DNA of 64,000 nt, from the NCBI RefSeq assembly GCF_000960475.2, contig NZ_JZDQ02000004.1:1-64000 (forward strand), in the 5' to 3' direction. The DNA is from Nocardioides luteus (lineage in GTDB: Bacteria; Actinomycetota; Actinomycetes; Propionibacteriales; Nocardioidaceae). How positions within the stretch are numbered: position 1 is the first letter of the stretch; each line of letters starts with the position of its first letter. A program made the position numbers and the translations under genes. The notes beneath the pieces are model-generated. The model saw only the letters and a list, made by a program, of their open reading frames with translations. It made no database searches and was not told the origin of the DNA. Positions 16,837-26,371 of the stretch are shown piece after piece.

Positions 16837-18060
16837 TCAGCTGAGGGTCATGACGGGCTCGCCGTTGGCGGTGAGCCCGGTGCCGTGGGTGCACGTGCCG
16901 GACCGCGGCGCGCCGCCGTTGTAGGCCTGGCGCAGGCAGTTGCGCAGGGCGAGCTGGCCCCAGTAGTTGGGGTGCAGGCTCTCCTGGATGTAGTAGTTGC
17001 CGCTCGCGGTGGAGACGGTGCGGATCTGGTTGACCCACTCGGTCTTGTCGACCGCACCGGCGGCCTGCCAGCTCGACAGCCCCTTCTCCTCGAGGAGGCC
17101 CACGGTGTTCTCGCACAGGCGGCGGCCCGCGAACGCGCCGGTGACGTCGAGGGTCTTGATGTTGGTCAGCCCGGAGTCGGTCGCGGCACCCGAGATCGCG
17201 TTGTTGATCGTCGGCAGGATCGTGCTGTACGCGTAGTCGGCGTCCGCGTTCCAGAAACCGCAGCCGCCGGTGTTCTGACGAGTGTAGCCGGACTCGCTGT
17301 AGCGGTAGACCGACGAGGTCGCCAGCGGTGAGGGCACGTTCTGGACGATCAGGGTCCACGCGCTGTCGGAGTAGCCGGCGTTGCGCATGGCGGTGCGTAC
17401 GTTCTGGAAGGCGGTGGCGATCCTTGCCCGCACCGCGGTGACGTTGCTCGGCGCCATCGCGCTGGTGACGACGGCGTCGTCCTTGCAGTAGTCCTTGAAC
17501 CAGGACGGCGAGGCCAGGAAGTCCTGCACGCACTGGGTGACGATGGCGGCGAAGTTGAAGTCGTTGCCGCCGATGCCGATCGTCACCGCCTTGACGTTGT
17601 GGGTGGTCGCGAAGCTCTGCAGCATGAGGGCCTGGCCCTGGTTGCCGCCGCTGGAGTAGAAGTCGATGCCGGGCTTGAAGTAGCCCTCACTGGTCGTGGT
17701 CGTGGCGACCTTCGCACCCGAGCAGGCCAGGTTGAGCCCGCTCACGCCACCGCCGATGTAGGCCTCGGCCGCGGTGCTGCGGTGGCACCGGTTGATCGTC
17801 TCGGCGGTGTGGGTGGCGTTGTCGAAGTACGTCGCGCTGCCGCCCGCGTCGATGAGCGACTCGCCTGAGTTGGTGTTGCCGGCCCAGCGGCCGGCCTCAC
17901 CGGAGACATAGCTGTCTCCGACGGTGACCACCCACGGGGTGCCGCTGCCGGGGCCGTCGGCGTGGGCTGGTGAGGCCAGCATCGTCGTTGCTGAGAGCAG
18001 GGACGCGGGTAGGAGAAGGGTCGCGGCGACCTTGGCGACACGGGTGGTGAGACGTGGCAC
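16837..18060 (-). CDS. Secreted SGNH-family hydrolase (lipase/esterase type)
   Basis: 407 residues from GTG 18060, with GGAGG five nt upstream. A Sec signal peptide (VAKVAATLLLPASLLSATTM, ending in AHA) covers about residues 1-36. SGNH blocks: GDSYVSGEA (nucleophile Ser) after the signal peptide, an oxyanion Gly in the AYIGGG...LACSGA region, the Asn in IGGNDFNF, and ESLHPNYWGQ near the C-terminus with the catalytic His. Six or more Cys suggest disulfides. It is probably an extracellular ester hydrolase resembling Streptomyces phospholipase/esterase relatives. The substrate is not known. Confidence 0.87.
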   Translation of the reverse strand: MPRLTTRVAKVAATLLLPASLLSATTMLASPAHADGPGSGTPWVVTVGDSYVSGEAGRWAGNTNSGESLIDAGGSATYFDNATHTAETINRCHRSTAAEAYIGGGVSGLNLACSGAKVATTTTSEGYFKPGIDFYSSGGNQGQALMLQSFATTHNVKAVTIGIGGNDFNFAAIVTQCVQDFLASPSWFKDYCKDDAVVTSAMAPSNVTAVRARIATAFQNVRTAMRNAGYSDSAWTLIVQNVPSPLATSSVYRYSESGYTRQNTGGCGFWNADADYAYSTILPTINNAISGAATDSGLTNIKTLDVTGAFAGRRLCENTVGLLEEKGLSSWQAAGAVDKTEWVNQIRTVSTASGNYYIQESLHPNYWGQLALRNCLRQAYNGGAPRSGTCTHGTGLTANGEPVMTLS

Positions 18061-18114
18061 GGAAACCTCCGGGTGGTCTGGGACGGCTTCCGCGGTGCGG
18101 AGCCGCCTCAGGCT

Positions 18115-18130
18115 AGTGACGTACGTCACT
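18115..18130. promoter_or_regulatory. Perfect 16-nt palindrome upstream of the SGNH hydrolase
   Basis: AGTGACGTACGTCACT, 55 nt upstream of the GTG start at 18060 on the minus strand. It is a probable operator overlapping or just upstream of the promoter of the secreted hydrolase. No linked regulator gene is present. Confidence 0.45.
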
Positions 18131-18154
18131 CCCGGGGAACTACTGCTGGGTAAT

Positions 18155-18173
18155 AACCGTCGCCTCGACGGTT
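18155..18173 (-). terminator. Terminator after sbcC
   Basis: Stem AACCGTCG / CGACGGTT with a 3-nt loop, followed on the minus strand by TTATTA. It lies 11 nt downstream of the sbcC stop. Confidence 0.65.
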
Positions 18174-18183
18174 AATTTTCGGC

Positions 18184-21105
18184 TCAGGTGCCGAGGACGT
18201 GGAGGGTGGAGCCCTCGCGTCCCTTGGCGACGGCCAGCTGGGTGGGGATGCGTTCGCGCATCTCGGTGACGTGGCTGACCACGCCGATGATCCGACCGCC
18301 CTCGCGGAGGGTGTCGAGGACGTCGAGCACGTCGTCGAGGGTGTCGGCGTCGAGGGAGCCGAAGCCCTCGTCGACGAAGAGGGTGTCGAGCATCTGGCCG
18401 CCTGCCTCGTTCATGATCACGTCGGCCAGACCGAGCGCCAGGGCGAGGGAGACGACGAAGGTCTCGCCGCCGGAGAGCGTGGCGGGATCCCTCGACTCGC
18501 CGGACCAGTCGTCGCGGACCATCAGGGCCAGGCCGCCGCGGCGGTCGCCGGCGCCCTTGGCCGCGGAGTGCTCCAGGGCGTAGCGCTGGTCGCTCATCTT
18601 CGCCAGCCGCTCGTTGGCGGCCGCGACGACCTGGGTGAGGCGGTAGGCCACGACGTAGGCCGACAGGCTCATCTGGAGCTGGTTGTCGCTGCTCTTGCCC
18701 TCGGCGAACGAGGCGATCCGGGCGGCGACCTCGAGGTCGTCGCGTACGGGTGTCCAGGTGGAGAGCGCCCGGGTCAGGTCGCGCTGCAGGGAGTCGAGGC
18801 GGGCGGCGCGGTTGGCGGCGGTGTCGGCCGCCGAGCGAGCGGCGTCGGCCGCGTCGGCGGCCTTGCGGTGGGCCGCGGTGAGCGCCGGCAGGTCGGGCTC
18901 GTCGGTGGCCAGGATCTCGGCGGCGCCGGGGGAGTCCAGGGTGGCTCGGGCGGCCGCCAGGCTGTCGGCGTACGTCTTGATCTGACCGTTCAACGCAGCG
19001 ACCCGCTCCGGCGGAAGGGCGGCGGCGAGGGCGCTCTGCGGGCTGTCGAAGCCGGCCCGGACCGCGGTCGCGGAGAGAGTGTTCTCGGCGCCGGCGAGCG
19101 CCTCGGCGGCGCGCGCGGCGGCCTCGAGGCGTTCGAGGGCGGTGGATGCCGACCGGTGGTCACGGTCGAGCGCGGCGAGGAGGGCGTCGAGATCGGGGTG
19201 ATCGCCGCGGACGTCACGCAGCTGCTCCTCGAGACGTTCGCGTTCCTCGGTGAGATGACGCACGGTGGTCTCGAGCTCGGCGGCGCGGGTCTCGAGCTCG
19301 GCACGGAGGGTCGCCGAGCGTGAGCGGGCCTCCTCCGCGGCGGTGAGCTGGGCGCGCAGGCTCGGCTCACGCGCGGCGGTGCGCTCGAGCGCAGCCAGGC
19401 GCTCGGCCATCGACGCGGCGTCCTCGTCGGTCTCGCCGGCCGCCTCCTGAGCGAGCTCGAGACGGGTGATGAGGTCGCGCACGTGCTGGTCGCGGGCATG
19501 CTCCTCGGCGCTGGCGTTGTCGTAGGTCGCCTGCGCGGCCTTCTCGGCGGCCGCGTCGGGGGCACCCTCGGCGGGGGAGGCCTTGTGGGGGTGCTCGTGG
19601 GACCCGCACACCGGGCAGTCCGCGCCGACCGCCAGCGCACCTGCGAGCTCGGCGGCGATGCCGTCCAGCCGGGCCTGGCGTACGTCCAGATAGTGGGTGC
19701 GCGCCTCCATGGCGGCCGCCCGGGCCGACTCGTGCCGGGCCCGGGCCTCGGCCAGATCCCGGGTGAGCCGGCCGACCTCGGTGACCGCTGCGACCCGAGC
19801 GCGCAGCAGTGGGACCGCCGTGGCGGCCTCGGTGGCCGCGGCCAGCTCCGCGGCGAGCGCCTCGGTCTGCTGGGGCAGCTCCTCGGCGAGCCGTGCCTGC
19901 TCGCGGATCTGGGTGAGCACATGCTCGCGCTGAGCGCCGGTGGCCGTGAGCTCGCGACCAACCTCGCTGAGGCGGCGCTGGACCGGCACGAGGGCACGGG
20001 CCTGGGCGAGGCGTCCGGCAAGATCGTCGACGGCTGCCTTGGCATCGCTCAGGCTCAGGTCGCCCGGGGCGAGCGCCGCCGCCTTCGCGTGCTCGCGCCG
20101 CGCCTGCTCGGCGAGCTCGCTGACTCCGGCCACGGCTTCGGCGCGCTGGGCGGCCTCGACGCGGCGTACGCGCTCCTCCTGCTCCTCGGCCGCCGCGACC
20201 AGACGGCTCTCGGCGGCGGCCGCAGCACGGAGGCCGCGCTGCTTCTCGGCCATCGCGCGGCCGGCGTCGAGGGCGGCCAGGGTCTCCGACTCCGCCGCCA
20301 GGGCCTCCATCGCGGCGCCCGAGGTGACGGCCTGGGCCTCGGTGGCCTCCTCGGCCAGGGTGCGGGCCCAGGCGGCGATCGCGCCCTCGCCGGCTGGGAG
20401 ACCGAGATCGTGGACGTCCCAGTCCTCGGGGAACGTGACGGCAGCGGTCTCGCTGATCCGGCTGACCACCTCGGCCACACCGGCGTTGAGCTCCTCGGAG
20501 CGGCGCCTCAGCTCGACGCGGCGCTCCCGCAGCCAGCGCTCCACATCGGCGAAGCGCTCGGTGCGGAAGAGCCGCTCCAGCAGGCGCTTGCGCTCCTCGG
20601 CGCTGGAGCGGAGGAAGGCCTGGAAGCGACCCTGGGGGAGCATCGCGACCTGCACGAACTGGGTGAGGGTCATCCCGAGCAGGTCGGAGACCAGGTGGCC
20701 GGCCTCGTCGAGGCGGTTGGTGAGGGTGCGCCACTCCGCGCCGACCTGCTCCATGAGCACGACGGAGGCCTGCTGGGTCGTGGTGCCGGAGCCACGTCGC
20801 TTGGGGCGCTCCCACGACGGCGAGCGGGTGATCCGGAAGCGGCGCTGGGCGAGCGTCGCCTCCAGGACGACACGGGTGGCGACCTCGGCCGGGGCTCGGT
20901 CGCTGCGCAGGCGCTTGGCGACCGAACGGTCGCCGGGGACGTCACCGTAGAGCGCGAAGCAGACCGCGTCCAGGACGCTCGTCTTGCCCGCGCCGGTGGC
21001 TCCGGAGAGCAGGAAGAGGCCCGCCTCGGAGAGCTGGTCGAAGTCGACCTCCACCGTGCCCGTGAACGGGCCGAACGCGGTCACCTCCAGATGATGAAGG
21101 CGCAT
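18184..21105 (-). CDS. sbcC: Exonuclease SbcC subunit (SMC-like ATPase)
   Basis: 973 residues from ATG 21105, which overlaps the sbcD stop by one nt. Walker A GATGAGKTS lies at about residues 35-43. Long charged coiled-coil arms flank the zinc-hook CPVCGSHEHPH in the middle. The C-terminus has the signature LSGGETFVVSLALALGLADV and Walker B DTLFVDEGFGSLD. With SbcD it forms the SbcCD/Mre11-Rad50-type nuclease that opens hairpins and processes blocked DNA ends. Arm length is normal for actinobacterial SbcC. Confidence 0.95.
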   Translation of the reverse strand: MRLHHLEVTAFGPFTGTVEVDFDQLSEAGLFLLSGATGAGKTSVLDAVCFALYGDVPGDRSVAKRLRSDRAPAEVATRVVLEATLAQRRFRITRSPSWERPKRRGSGTTTQQASVVLMEQVGAEWRTLTNRLDEAGHLVSDLLGMTLTQFVQVAMLPQGRFQAFLRSSAEERKRLLERLFRTERFADVERWLRERRVELRRRSEELNAGVAEVVSRISETAAVTFPEDWDVHDLGLPAGEGAIAAWARTLAEEATEAQAVTSGAAMEALAAESETLAALDAGRAMAEKQRGLRAAAAAESRLVAAAEEQEERVRRVEAAQRAEAVAGVSELAEQARREHAKAAALAPGDLSLSDAKAAVDDLAGRLAQARALVPVQRRLSEVGRELTATGAQREHVLTQIREQARLAEELPQQTEALAAELAAATEAATAVPLLRARVAAVTEVGRLTRDLAEARARHESARAAAMEARTHYLDVRQARLDGIAAELAGALAVGADCPVCGSHEHPHKASPAEGAPDAAAEKAAQATYDNASAEEHARDQHVRDLITRLELAQEAAGETDEDAASMAERLAALERTAAREPSLRAQLTAAEEARSRSATLRAELETRAAELETTVRHLTEERERLEEQLRDVRGDHPDLDALLAALDRDHRSASTALERLEAAARAAEALAGAENTLSATAVRAGFDSPQSALAAALPPERVAALNGQIKTYADSLAAARATLDSPGAAEILATDEPDLPALTAAHRKAADAADAARSAADTAANRAARLDSLQRDLTRALSTWTPVRDDLEVAARIASFAEGKSSDNQLQMSLSAYVVAYRLTQVVAAANERLAKMSDQRYALEHSAAKGAGDRRGGLALMVRDDWSGESRDPATLSGGETFVVSLALALGLADVIMNEAGGQMLDTLFVDEGFGSLDADTLDDVLDVLDTLREGGRIIGVVSHVTEMRERIPTQLAVAKGREGSTLHVLGT

Positions 21106-22313
21106 CAGAAGAGCACCTCGAGCCATTCCTCTTCGTCGGCCGCGCCGGCGGCCGAGTCGAGGGAGTCGACCTCGGGATCCTCGCAGCACGCGTCCACGGC
21201 GGTCTGCAGCAGAGCCAGCTCGGCCTTGGCCGCGGGTTCGCCGCGCAGCTCGGCCACGAACTCGGTGACCAGGTCGATGTCCCGTCGCGGCCGGGCCGGG
21301 TCGGGCTGGGCGAGCGCGCCCAGGACCGGCGCGGTCGACTCGAAGCCCAGCACCAGGGTGTGCGGGAAACGCCGTCGAAGCCGCTCCATCGCCTGGGCCG
21401 GGCGGATCCGGTCGGTCAGGGTGATCTGCAGCCAGGACTGCTCGTGGACCTCGTGGCGTGGGTCGCTCAGCAGCTCCTCGAGCGTCCCCCGCAGCCGGGC
21501 CAGCGGGCGCGGGACCGGCGCCTCCACGAACTCGCTGGCGACGAAGCCCGACTCGTCGAGGTCGATGAGCCAGGAACCCTTCAGATGGTTGGCCTCGGAG
21601 AAGGAGTAGGCCAGCGGCGAGCCGCTGTAGCGCACCGTCTCGGTGATCGTGTGGCGGCCGTGGAGGTGGCCGAGGGCGGCGTAGGAGATGTCCTCGAAGA
21701 GGCTGGCGGGCACCATCGAGACACCGCCGACGGAGATGTCGCGCTCGGAGTCGGAGGGCTCCGCGCCGGTGACGAAGGCGTGGGCCATCACCACGCTGCG
21801 ACCGCCCCGGCCGCCTCTGCTGTCGACGTCGGCACGGACCCGGCGCATCGCCTCGCCGAGGGCCGCCTGGTGGGAGCGCGACTCCAGGCCCCACGAAACC
21901 CGGGCGGCATCGGGGTCGAGATAGGGGAGACCGTAGAAGGCCACCTCACCGTGCTCGTCGGGGAGCATCACCGGGCGGCCGACCCCGGCCAGGTCGGTGC
22001 GTATGAAGATGCCGGCGGCGTCGATCAGCTCGGAGCCGAAGCCCAGCCGCTGGGCCGAGTCGTGGTTGCCGCTGGTGATGACGACCTTGGCCCGCGAGGC
22101 GGCCAGGCGGGCCAGAGCCTCCGAGGCCAGCCGCACGGCGTCGACCTGCGGAAGTGCACGGTCGTACACATCACCCGAGACGCACACCACGTCGACCTCT
22201 GCCTGCTCCACCACGGAGAGGAGATGGTCGACGTACGCCGCTTGGTGCCCGAGCATGCCCTCCCGGTGGAAGGACCGGCCCAGGTGCCAGTCGGAGGTGT
22301 GCAGGATCCGCAT
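21105..22313 (-). CDS. sbcD: Exonuclease SbcD subunit (Mre11-like nuclease)
   Basis: 402 residues from ATG 22313. Calcineurin-type phosphodiesterase motifs are intact: TSDWHLGRSFHR at the start, SGDVYDRA, TSGNHDSAQR and the later GHLHGRHTI. An in-frame start at 22343 is less likely because the protein would not begin at the conserved MRILHTSDWHLG. No Shine-Dalgarno is visible; TAGTTT ends seven nt before the ATG, so the transcript may be leaderless. It is coupled to sbcC by overlapping stop and start codons. Confidence 0.95.
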   Translation of the reverse strand: MRILHTSDWHLGRSFHREGMLGHQAAYVDHLLSVVEQAEVDVVCVSGDVYDRALPQVDAVRLASEALARLAASRAKVVITSGNHDSAQRLGFGSELIDAAGIFIRTDLAGVGRPVMLPDEHGEVAFYGLPYLDPDAARVSWGLESRSHQAALGEAMRRVRADVDSRGGRGGRSVVMAHAFVTGAEPSDSERDISVGGVSMVPASLFEDISYAALGHLHGRHTITETVRYSGSPLAYSFSEANHLKGSWLIDLDESGFVASEFVEAPVPRPLARLRGTLEELLSDPRHEVHEQSWLQITLTDRIRPAQAMERLRRRFPHTLVLGFESTAPVLGALAQPDPARPRRDIDLVTEFVAELRGEPAAKAELALLQTAVDACCEDPEVDSLDSAAGAADEEEWLEVLF

Positions 22314-22373
22314 GAAACGAAAACTATCGGTGAGCACGGACACTCGTGCCGCCGACTCACCGCGACGCCTCGC

Positions 22374-24824
22374 CTACGCGGGATAGGTCACCTTCACCGC
22401 GAGCTGACGCTGCAGGTTGTCGGCCGCATCGGAGACCCGGCGGCGTACGCCTGGGTCCAGATCCAGCTCGATGACCGCCCGTGCGGCAGCGAGGGTCTGC
22501 TCGGTCACCGACCCGCTCGGGAAGAACGCCTCGGCGGCCTCGGCCAGGCTCCAGCCCGAGCGCTTCTCGGCGGTCGCGGGAAGCTCGGCGAAGTAGCGCT
22601 CGAGATAACCCTCGGTGAGCTCGGCCGGACCGGTCCAGAACGCCCGCCCGGCGGCGAGGATGTCGTAGTTGGGCAGGTCGGTCTCGCCGGTGAACACCGA
22701 CCAGCCGTACGCCTTCGCCTCCGCGTCGGGAATGCTGACCAGCGCGCCGTTGAGGTGGATCCGGGCATCGTTGGCGGGCTCGGCGTCATAGGCAGCCTGC
22801 AGCTCGGCACGAGAGGCGAAGCCGTTCTCGGCGAGCTTGGCGAGGATGCGCCAGCGCAGGTCGAGGTCGGTCTCGATGCCCGCCGGAGGAGCGGCCAGCC
22901 ATCCCCGCAGCAGCGGCTCGGAGCTCGCCGAGCGGATCGCCGCACGGAAGGCCGACAGCTGCAGCTCGGAGCCGGGCGTGACCTCGTCGAGCTTGCGGAG
23001 AGCCGCCTCGTGCAGTCGCTCGCGAGCCCCGGCGCGCGCCAGCGGCACCACCGCGCCGAAGAGCCACGGCATCGTGCGCCGGGGACTGTCCTCGACGTCC
23101 TCGATCGGCAGAGACGCCTCGGCGATGTCGATGACGTCGGCCGGGTCGACCGCGGCGTTGAACCAGGCGCTGCGCAGGTTGTTCCACACCCCCGCGCGCA
23201 GGCCGTCGTCGGTGACCTCCGGGAGGGCCGCCTTGAGCGCCTGGACGGTCTCCCAGTCGGGGATCGCGGCGGCCCAGGTGTCGTCGTAGGGGTCGAGCAC
23301 GACCGCGTTGGCGGCGACCTTCAGCGGCGTCTGGTCACCGCTCACCGTGATCTCCTCGGTGGTCCACTGCGTGCCGTTGAGGATCGCCGCGCGGAAGGTG
23401 TGGGAGCGGTCGGCGGGGTGCAGGGACGGAGCGGTGCGGTTGACGACCATCTTCGCCGGGTCCCACGAGAGCGTGTCCGGGCCGGCGGTGAGCAGCCACT
23501 GGGAGGTGAAGGTGTCGAGGTCGAACTCCACCCCCGCGGAAGCCGCGGCAGAGGCCCAGGACGCGAACAGGTCGTGCATCGTCGCGTTGCCGAACCGGTG
23601 GCGGGTGAAGTGGTCGATCGCGCCCGCGAAGAAGACGTCGTCGCCCAGGGACGCGGCGAGCTGGCGCAGGATCGCGGAGCCCTTGGAGTAGGAGATCCCG
23701 TCGAAGTTCTGCAGCGCGGAGACCGCGTCCTCGGCGCCGTTGCCGGCGACCGAGTGGGTCGAGCCGCGCTGGTCGGCGGTGAGCCCCCACTGACGGCGGG
23801 CGTAGGACATGTCGGCCCAGGCGTCGTCGTACTCGGTGACCTCGGCGGTCACCCGGTTGCCCATGTATTCGGCGAACGACTCGTTGAGCCACAGGTCGTC
23901 CCACCACTGCGGGGTGACCAGGTCGCCGAACCACTGGTGGGCCATCTCGTGGGCGACCGTGGTGGCGCGCTGGATCCGCATGCCACGGGTCACCCGGGAG
24001 GTGAAGACCAGCGGGTCGCGGAAGGTCACGCAGCCCGGGTTCTCCATCGCGCCCGCGTTGAACTCCGGCACGAACGCCTGGTGGTAGTTGCCGAACGGGT
24101 AGCGGATGCCGAAGAGCCGGTGGAACTCGTCGAAGCACTGCTTGGTGATCGTGAAGAGCTCCTCGGCGTCCTTGTCGAGGTCGGCGGCGATGCTCTGCCG
24201 CGAGCTCAGCGAGAGCGGGATGCCGTCGTGCTCGTCGTGGATCATGTGCCACGGTCCGGCGACGAGCGTGACGAAGTACGTCGAGAGCGGCTGGCTCCGC
24301 TCGAGCTCCCACACGCCCGGCGAGGTCTGCGTGCCGGGCGCGTTGCCGATCACCGTCCAGTCCTGCGGCGCGGTGACGTGGAAGGTGTAGGGCGCCTTCA
24401 GGTCCGGCTGGTCGAAGCAGGCGAAGATCGTCGGGGCGGCGTCCATGAAGCACATCCCGTAGACGTAGGCCTTCCCGTCGGCCGGGTCGACGCTGCGGTG
24501 CAGCCCTTCGCCGTCGTTGCGGAACGGCATGGTCGCCTCGACGACGAGCTCGTTGGTGCCTTCCACCGTGGTGATCGGGAGACGCCCCTTGGCGAGCGTC
24601 GCGGGGTCGACCGGGCTGCCGTTGAGGCTGATCCGAGCCACCGAGACCGGCTTCAGGTCGACGAACGTCGGCCCGCCCTTCGAGGTGAACCGGATGGTCG
24701 TCACCGAGTGGAAGGTCTCCTCGCTGGAGGCCAGGTCGAGACGTACGTCGTAGTCCTCGATCTTCAGCAGTCCGGCACGGGCGATCGCCTCGTCACGGCG
24801 CAGGGGCAGGCTCTGGGTGGTCAC
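22374..24824 (-). CDS. pepN: Aminopeptidase N (M1 family)
   Basis: 816 residues from GTG 24824. The M1 catalytic part has the exopeptidase motif GAMEN, zinc site HEMAHQWFGD with the downstream NESFAEYMG, and a later conserved Tyr. The C-terminal ERAP1-like helical domain fills the last 300 residues. It removes N-terminal residues from peptides in the cytoplasm. TAGCCT lies seven nt before the start and there is no Shine-Dalgarno, the leaderless pattern. Length is typical for the actinobacterial type (Streptomyces PepN). Confidence 0.95.
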   Translation of the reverse strand: MTTQSLPLRRDEAIARAGLLKIEDYDVRLDLASSEETFHSVTTIRFTSKGGPTFVDLKPVSVARISLNGSPVDPATLAKGRLPITTVEGTNELVVEATMPFRNDGEGLHRSVDPADGKAYVYGMCFMDAAPTIFACFDQPDLKAPYTFHVTAPQDWTVIGNAPGTQTSPGVWELERSQPLSTYFVTLVAGPWHMIHDEHDGIPLSLSSRQSIAADLDKDAEELFTITKQCFDEFHRLFGIRYPFGNYHQAFVPEFNAGAMENPGCVTFRDPLVFTSRVTRGMRIQRATTVAHEMAHQWFGDLVTPQWWDDLWLNESFAEYMGNRVTAEVTEYDDAWADMSYARRQWGLTADQRGSTHSVAGNGAEDAVSALQNFDGISYSKGSAILRQLAASLGDDVFFAGAIDHFTRHRFGNATMHDLFASWASAAASAGVEFDLDTFTSQWLLTAGPDTLSWDPAKMVVNRTAPSLHPADRSHTFRAAILNGTQWTTEEITVSGDQTPLKVAANAVVLDPYDDTWAAAIPDWETVQALKAALPEVTDDGLRAGVWNNLRSAWFNAAVDPADVIDIAEASLPIEDVEDSPRRTMPWLFGAVVPLARAGARERLHEAALRKLDEVTPGSELQLSAFRAAIRSASSEPLLRGWLAAPPAGIETDLDLRWRILAKLAENGFASRAELQAAYDAEPANDARIHLNGALVSIPDAEAKAYGWSVFTGETDLPNYDILAAGRAFWTGPAELTEGYLERYFAELPATAEKRSGWSLAEAAEAFFPSGSVTEQTLAAARAVIELDLDPGVRRRVSDAADNLQRQLAVKVTYPA

Positions 24825-24861
24825 GTCGCACAGGCTAACGGGCGGGTGGCACTCTTACCCC

Positions 24862-25299
24862 ATGACTTCTGATGCGGCAGACCAGCGCTCGGTATCTCTG
24901 GAGAAGATCGGCGAGCACCGCTTCCGTGCCACCAACGCGCGCGGAGGCACCGTGGTGATCGGCCACGGCGACGACCCCGACTTCACCCCGGTCGAGCTGC
25001 TCCTCGCCGCCCTGGCCGGCTGCAGCGCCCTGGACGTCGACTTCATCACCGGAAAGCGGTCGCCGATGGAGACCTTCGAGGCCCTCGCCGCGGCCACCAA
25101 GATCCGTGACGAGCAGGGCAACCGTCTCGTCGACATCTCGGTCACCTTCGACATCACCTTCCCCGAGGGCGAGGCCGGCGACGCTGCCCGCAAGGTCCTC
25201 CCGGACGCGATCAAGAAGTCCGAGACCCGGCTGTGCACCGTCGGCCGCACCGTCTCGGTGGGCACCCCCGTCACCTACGGCGAGGGCGCCCTGTCCTAG
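24862..25299 (+). CDS. OsmC-family peroxide/thiol protein
   Basis: 145 residues from ATG 24862, divergent from pepN with a 37-nt gap. The OsmC fold is seen in FTPVELLLAALAGCSALDVDF, with the peroxidatic Cys in AGCSALDV and the second family Cys in ETRLCTVGRTVSVG. OsmC-like proteins reduce organic hydroperoxides with small thiols; some members have other roles, so the substrate is open. Confidence 0.85.
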   Translation: MTSDAADQRSVSLEKIGEHRFRATNARGGTVVIGHGDDPDFTPVELLLAALAGCSALDVDFITGKRSPMETFEALAAATKIRDEQGNRLVDISVTFDITFPEGEAGDAARKVLPDAIKKSETRLCTVGRTVSVGTPVTYGEGALS

Positions 25300-25309
25300 C
25301 ACTCAGGGT

Positions 25310-26371
25310 TCAGGGGAGCAGGAGGGCGGAGTCGCCGAACTCGTGCCACAGGTAGCCCTCGGCGACCGCGGCGTCGTAGGCCCGCTGGGTGAGCTCGGGG
25401 CCGGCCACCGCCTCGACGAGCAGCAGGTGGCTGGCCTGCGGGTCGTGCCAGCCGGTGATCAGCCCGTTGACGACGTACGGCGGGTTGGCCGGTGTGATGA
25501 CCCGGTCGGTCCAGCCGCTGGCCGCCCTCATCGCACCGGTCGCCGGGACGACCGCCGACTCCAGGGCCCGGGTGACGGTGGTGCCGGCCGCGACGACGCG
25601 GCCACCGGCGTACCTGGTCTGCTCCACCAGCCTGGCCGTCGTCTCGGAGACCTCGAACCACTCCGCGCCCGGTGCCTCGCCGGCCTCCTGCGAGGAGACG
25701 CCGGTGTGCAGGGTGACCGGCGCGATCTGGATGCCGCGCGTCACCAGCTCGGTGACCAGTGGATGGGTGAACGGCCGCGCCGCCGACGGCATCTCGGCGC
25801 TCCCGGGGCGGTGCCCGAAGACGGTCTGGTAGGCGTCGAGCGGGTAGCGGCGGTCGAGATAGCCGTACGCGATCGGGCGGCCGGACCGCGCCAGCTCGGC
25901 GGCCACGTCGCCGGTGACCTCCGCGCGCCAGAGCCGGTTGCCCTCTCCGGTGGGGGAGGAGGGGCGGCCGTCGGGGTAGGGCTCGCGCAGGGTGACCCGC
26001 AGGCCGGCGGTCACCACCACGTCGCCCTCGGCCGCGTCGAGGACCGACCGCGAGGCGTCCGGCGCGGAGCGGAGCTCCACGGCCCAGCCCGTGTCGAGCC
26101 GCTGGGCGAGGTGGAGCACCACCCGGCCACGCCCGATCAGGTCGGCGTCGAGCTGACGCGCCTCGGTGATCGAGTCGTTGACCACGACCAGGTCGCCGGG
26201 GGAGAGGTGCTCGGCAAGGGAGCGGAACCTCGCATGTCGTACGCCCTCAGGGCTCGCCACGAGCAGACGCACGCCGTCACGCTCGAGGCCGCGCCACTCC
26301 GCGGGCGCGGGAGCGGTGGTGTCCTCGGGGAAGGGGAACGTGGTGGTCGGTCGTTCGGCGAGCATCGTCAT
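25310..26371 (-). CDS. queA: QueA-like S-adenosylmethionine:tRNA ribosyltransferase-isomerase
   Basis: 353 residues from ATG 26371, with AGGAG seven nt upstream; it overlaps the upstream SDR stop as ATGA. QueA signatures: SPGDLVVVNDSITEARQL, the ARPFTHPLV...GIQIAPVTLHTG...VSSQEAGEAPGAEWFEVSE block, and ANPPYVVNGLI...AVAEGYLWHEFGD. QueA transfers ribose from SAM to preQ1 in tRNA during queuosine synthesis. The N-terminus is shortened and diverges from standard QueA (GVRLLVASPEG in place of the usual SRLL motif), and no other queuosine gene is nearby. Its co-transcription with a probable SoxR target is unusual. Confidence 0.78.
   Translation of the reverse strand: MTMLAERPTTTFPFPEDTTAPAPAEWRGLERDGVRLLVASPEGVRHARFRSLAEHLSPGDLVVVNDSITEARQLDADLIGRGRVVLHLAQRLDTGWAVELRSAPDASRSVLDAAEGDVVVTAGLRVTLREPYPDGRPSSPTGEGNRLWRAEVTGDVAAELARSGRPIAYGYLDRRYPLDAYQTVFGHRPGSAEMPSAARPFTHPLVTELVTRGIQIAPVTLHTGVSSQEAGEAPGAEWFEVSETTARLVEQTRYAGGRVVAAGTTVTRALESAVVPATGAMRAASGWTDRVITPANPPYVVNGLITGWHDPQASHLLLVEAVAGPELTQRAYDAAVAEGYLWHEFGDSALLLP

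Noticed and set aside
21106-21894. A 5' extension of the sbcC frame
   Set aside because: The extension overlaps sbcD in full and is Arg/Pro/Gly-rich. The conserved SbcC start MRLHHLEVTAFGPF lies at 21105.
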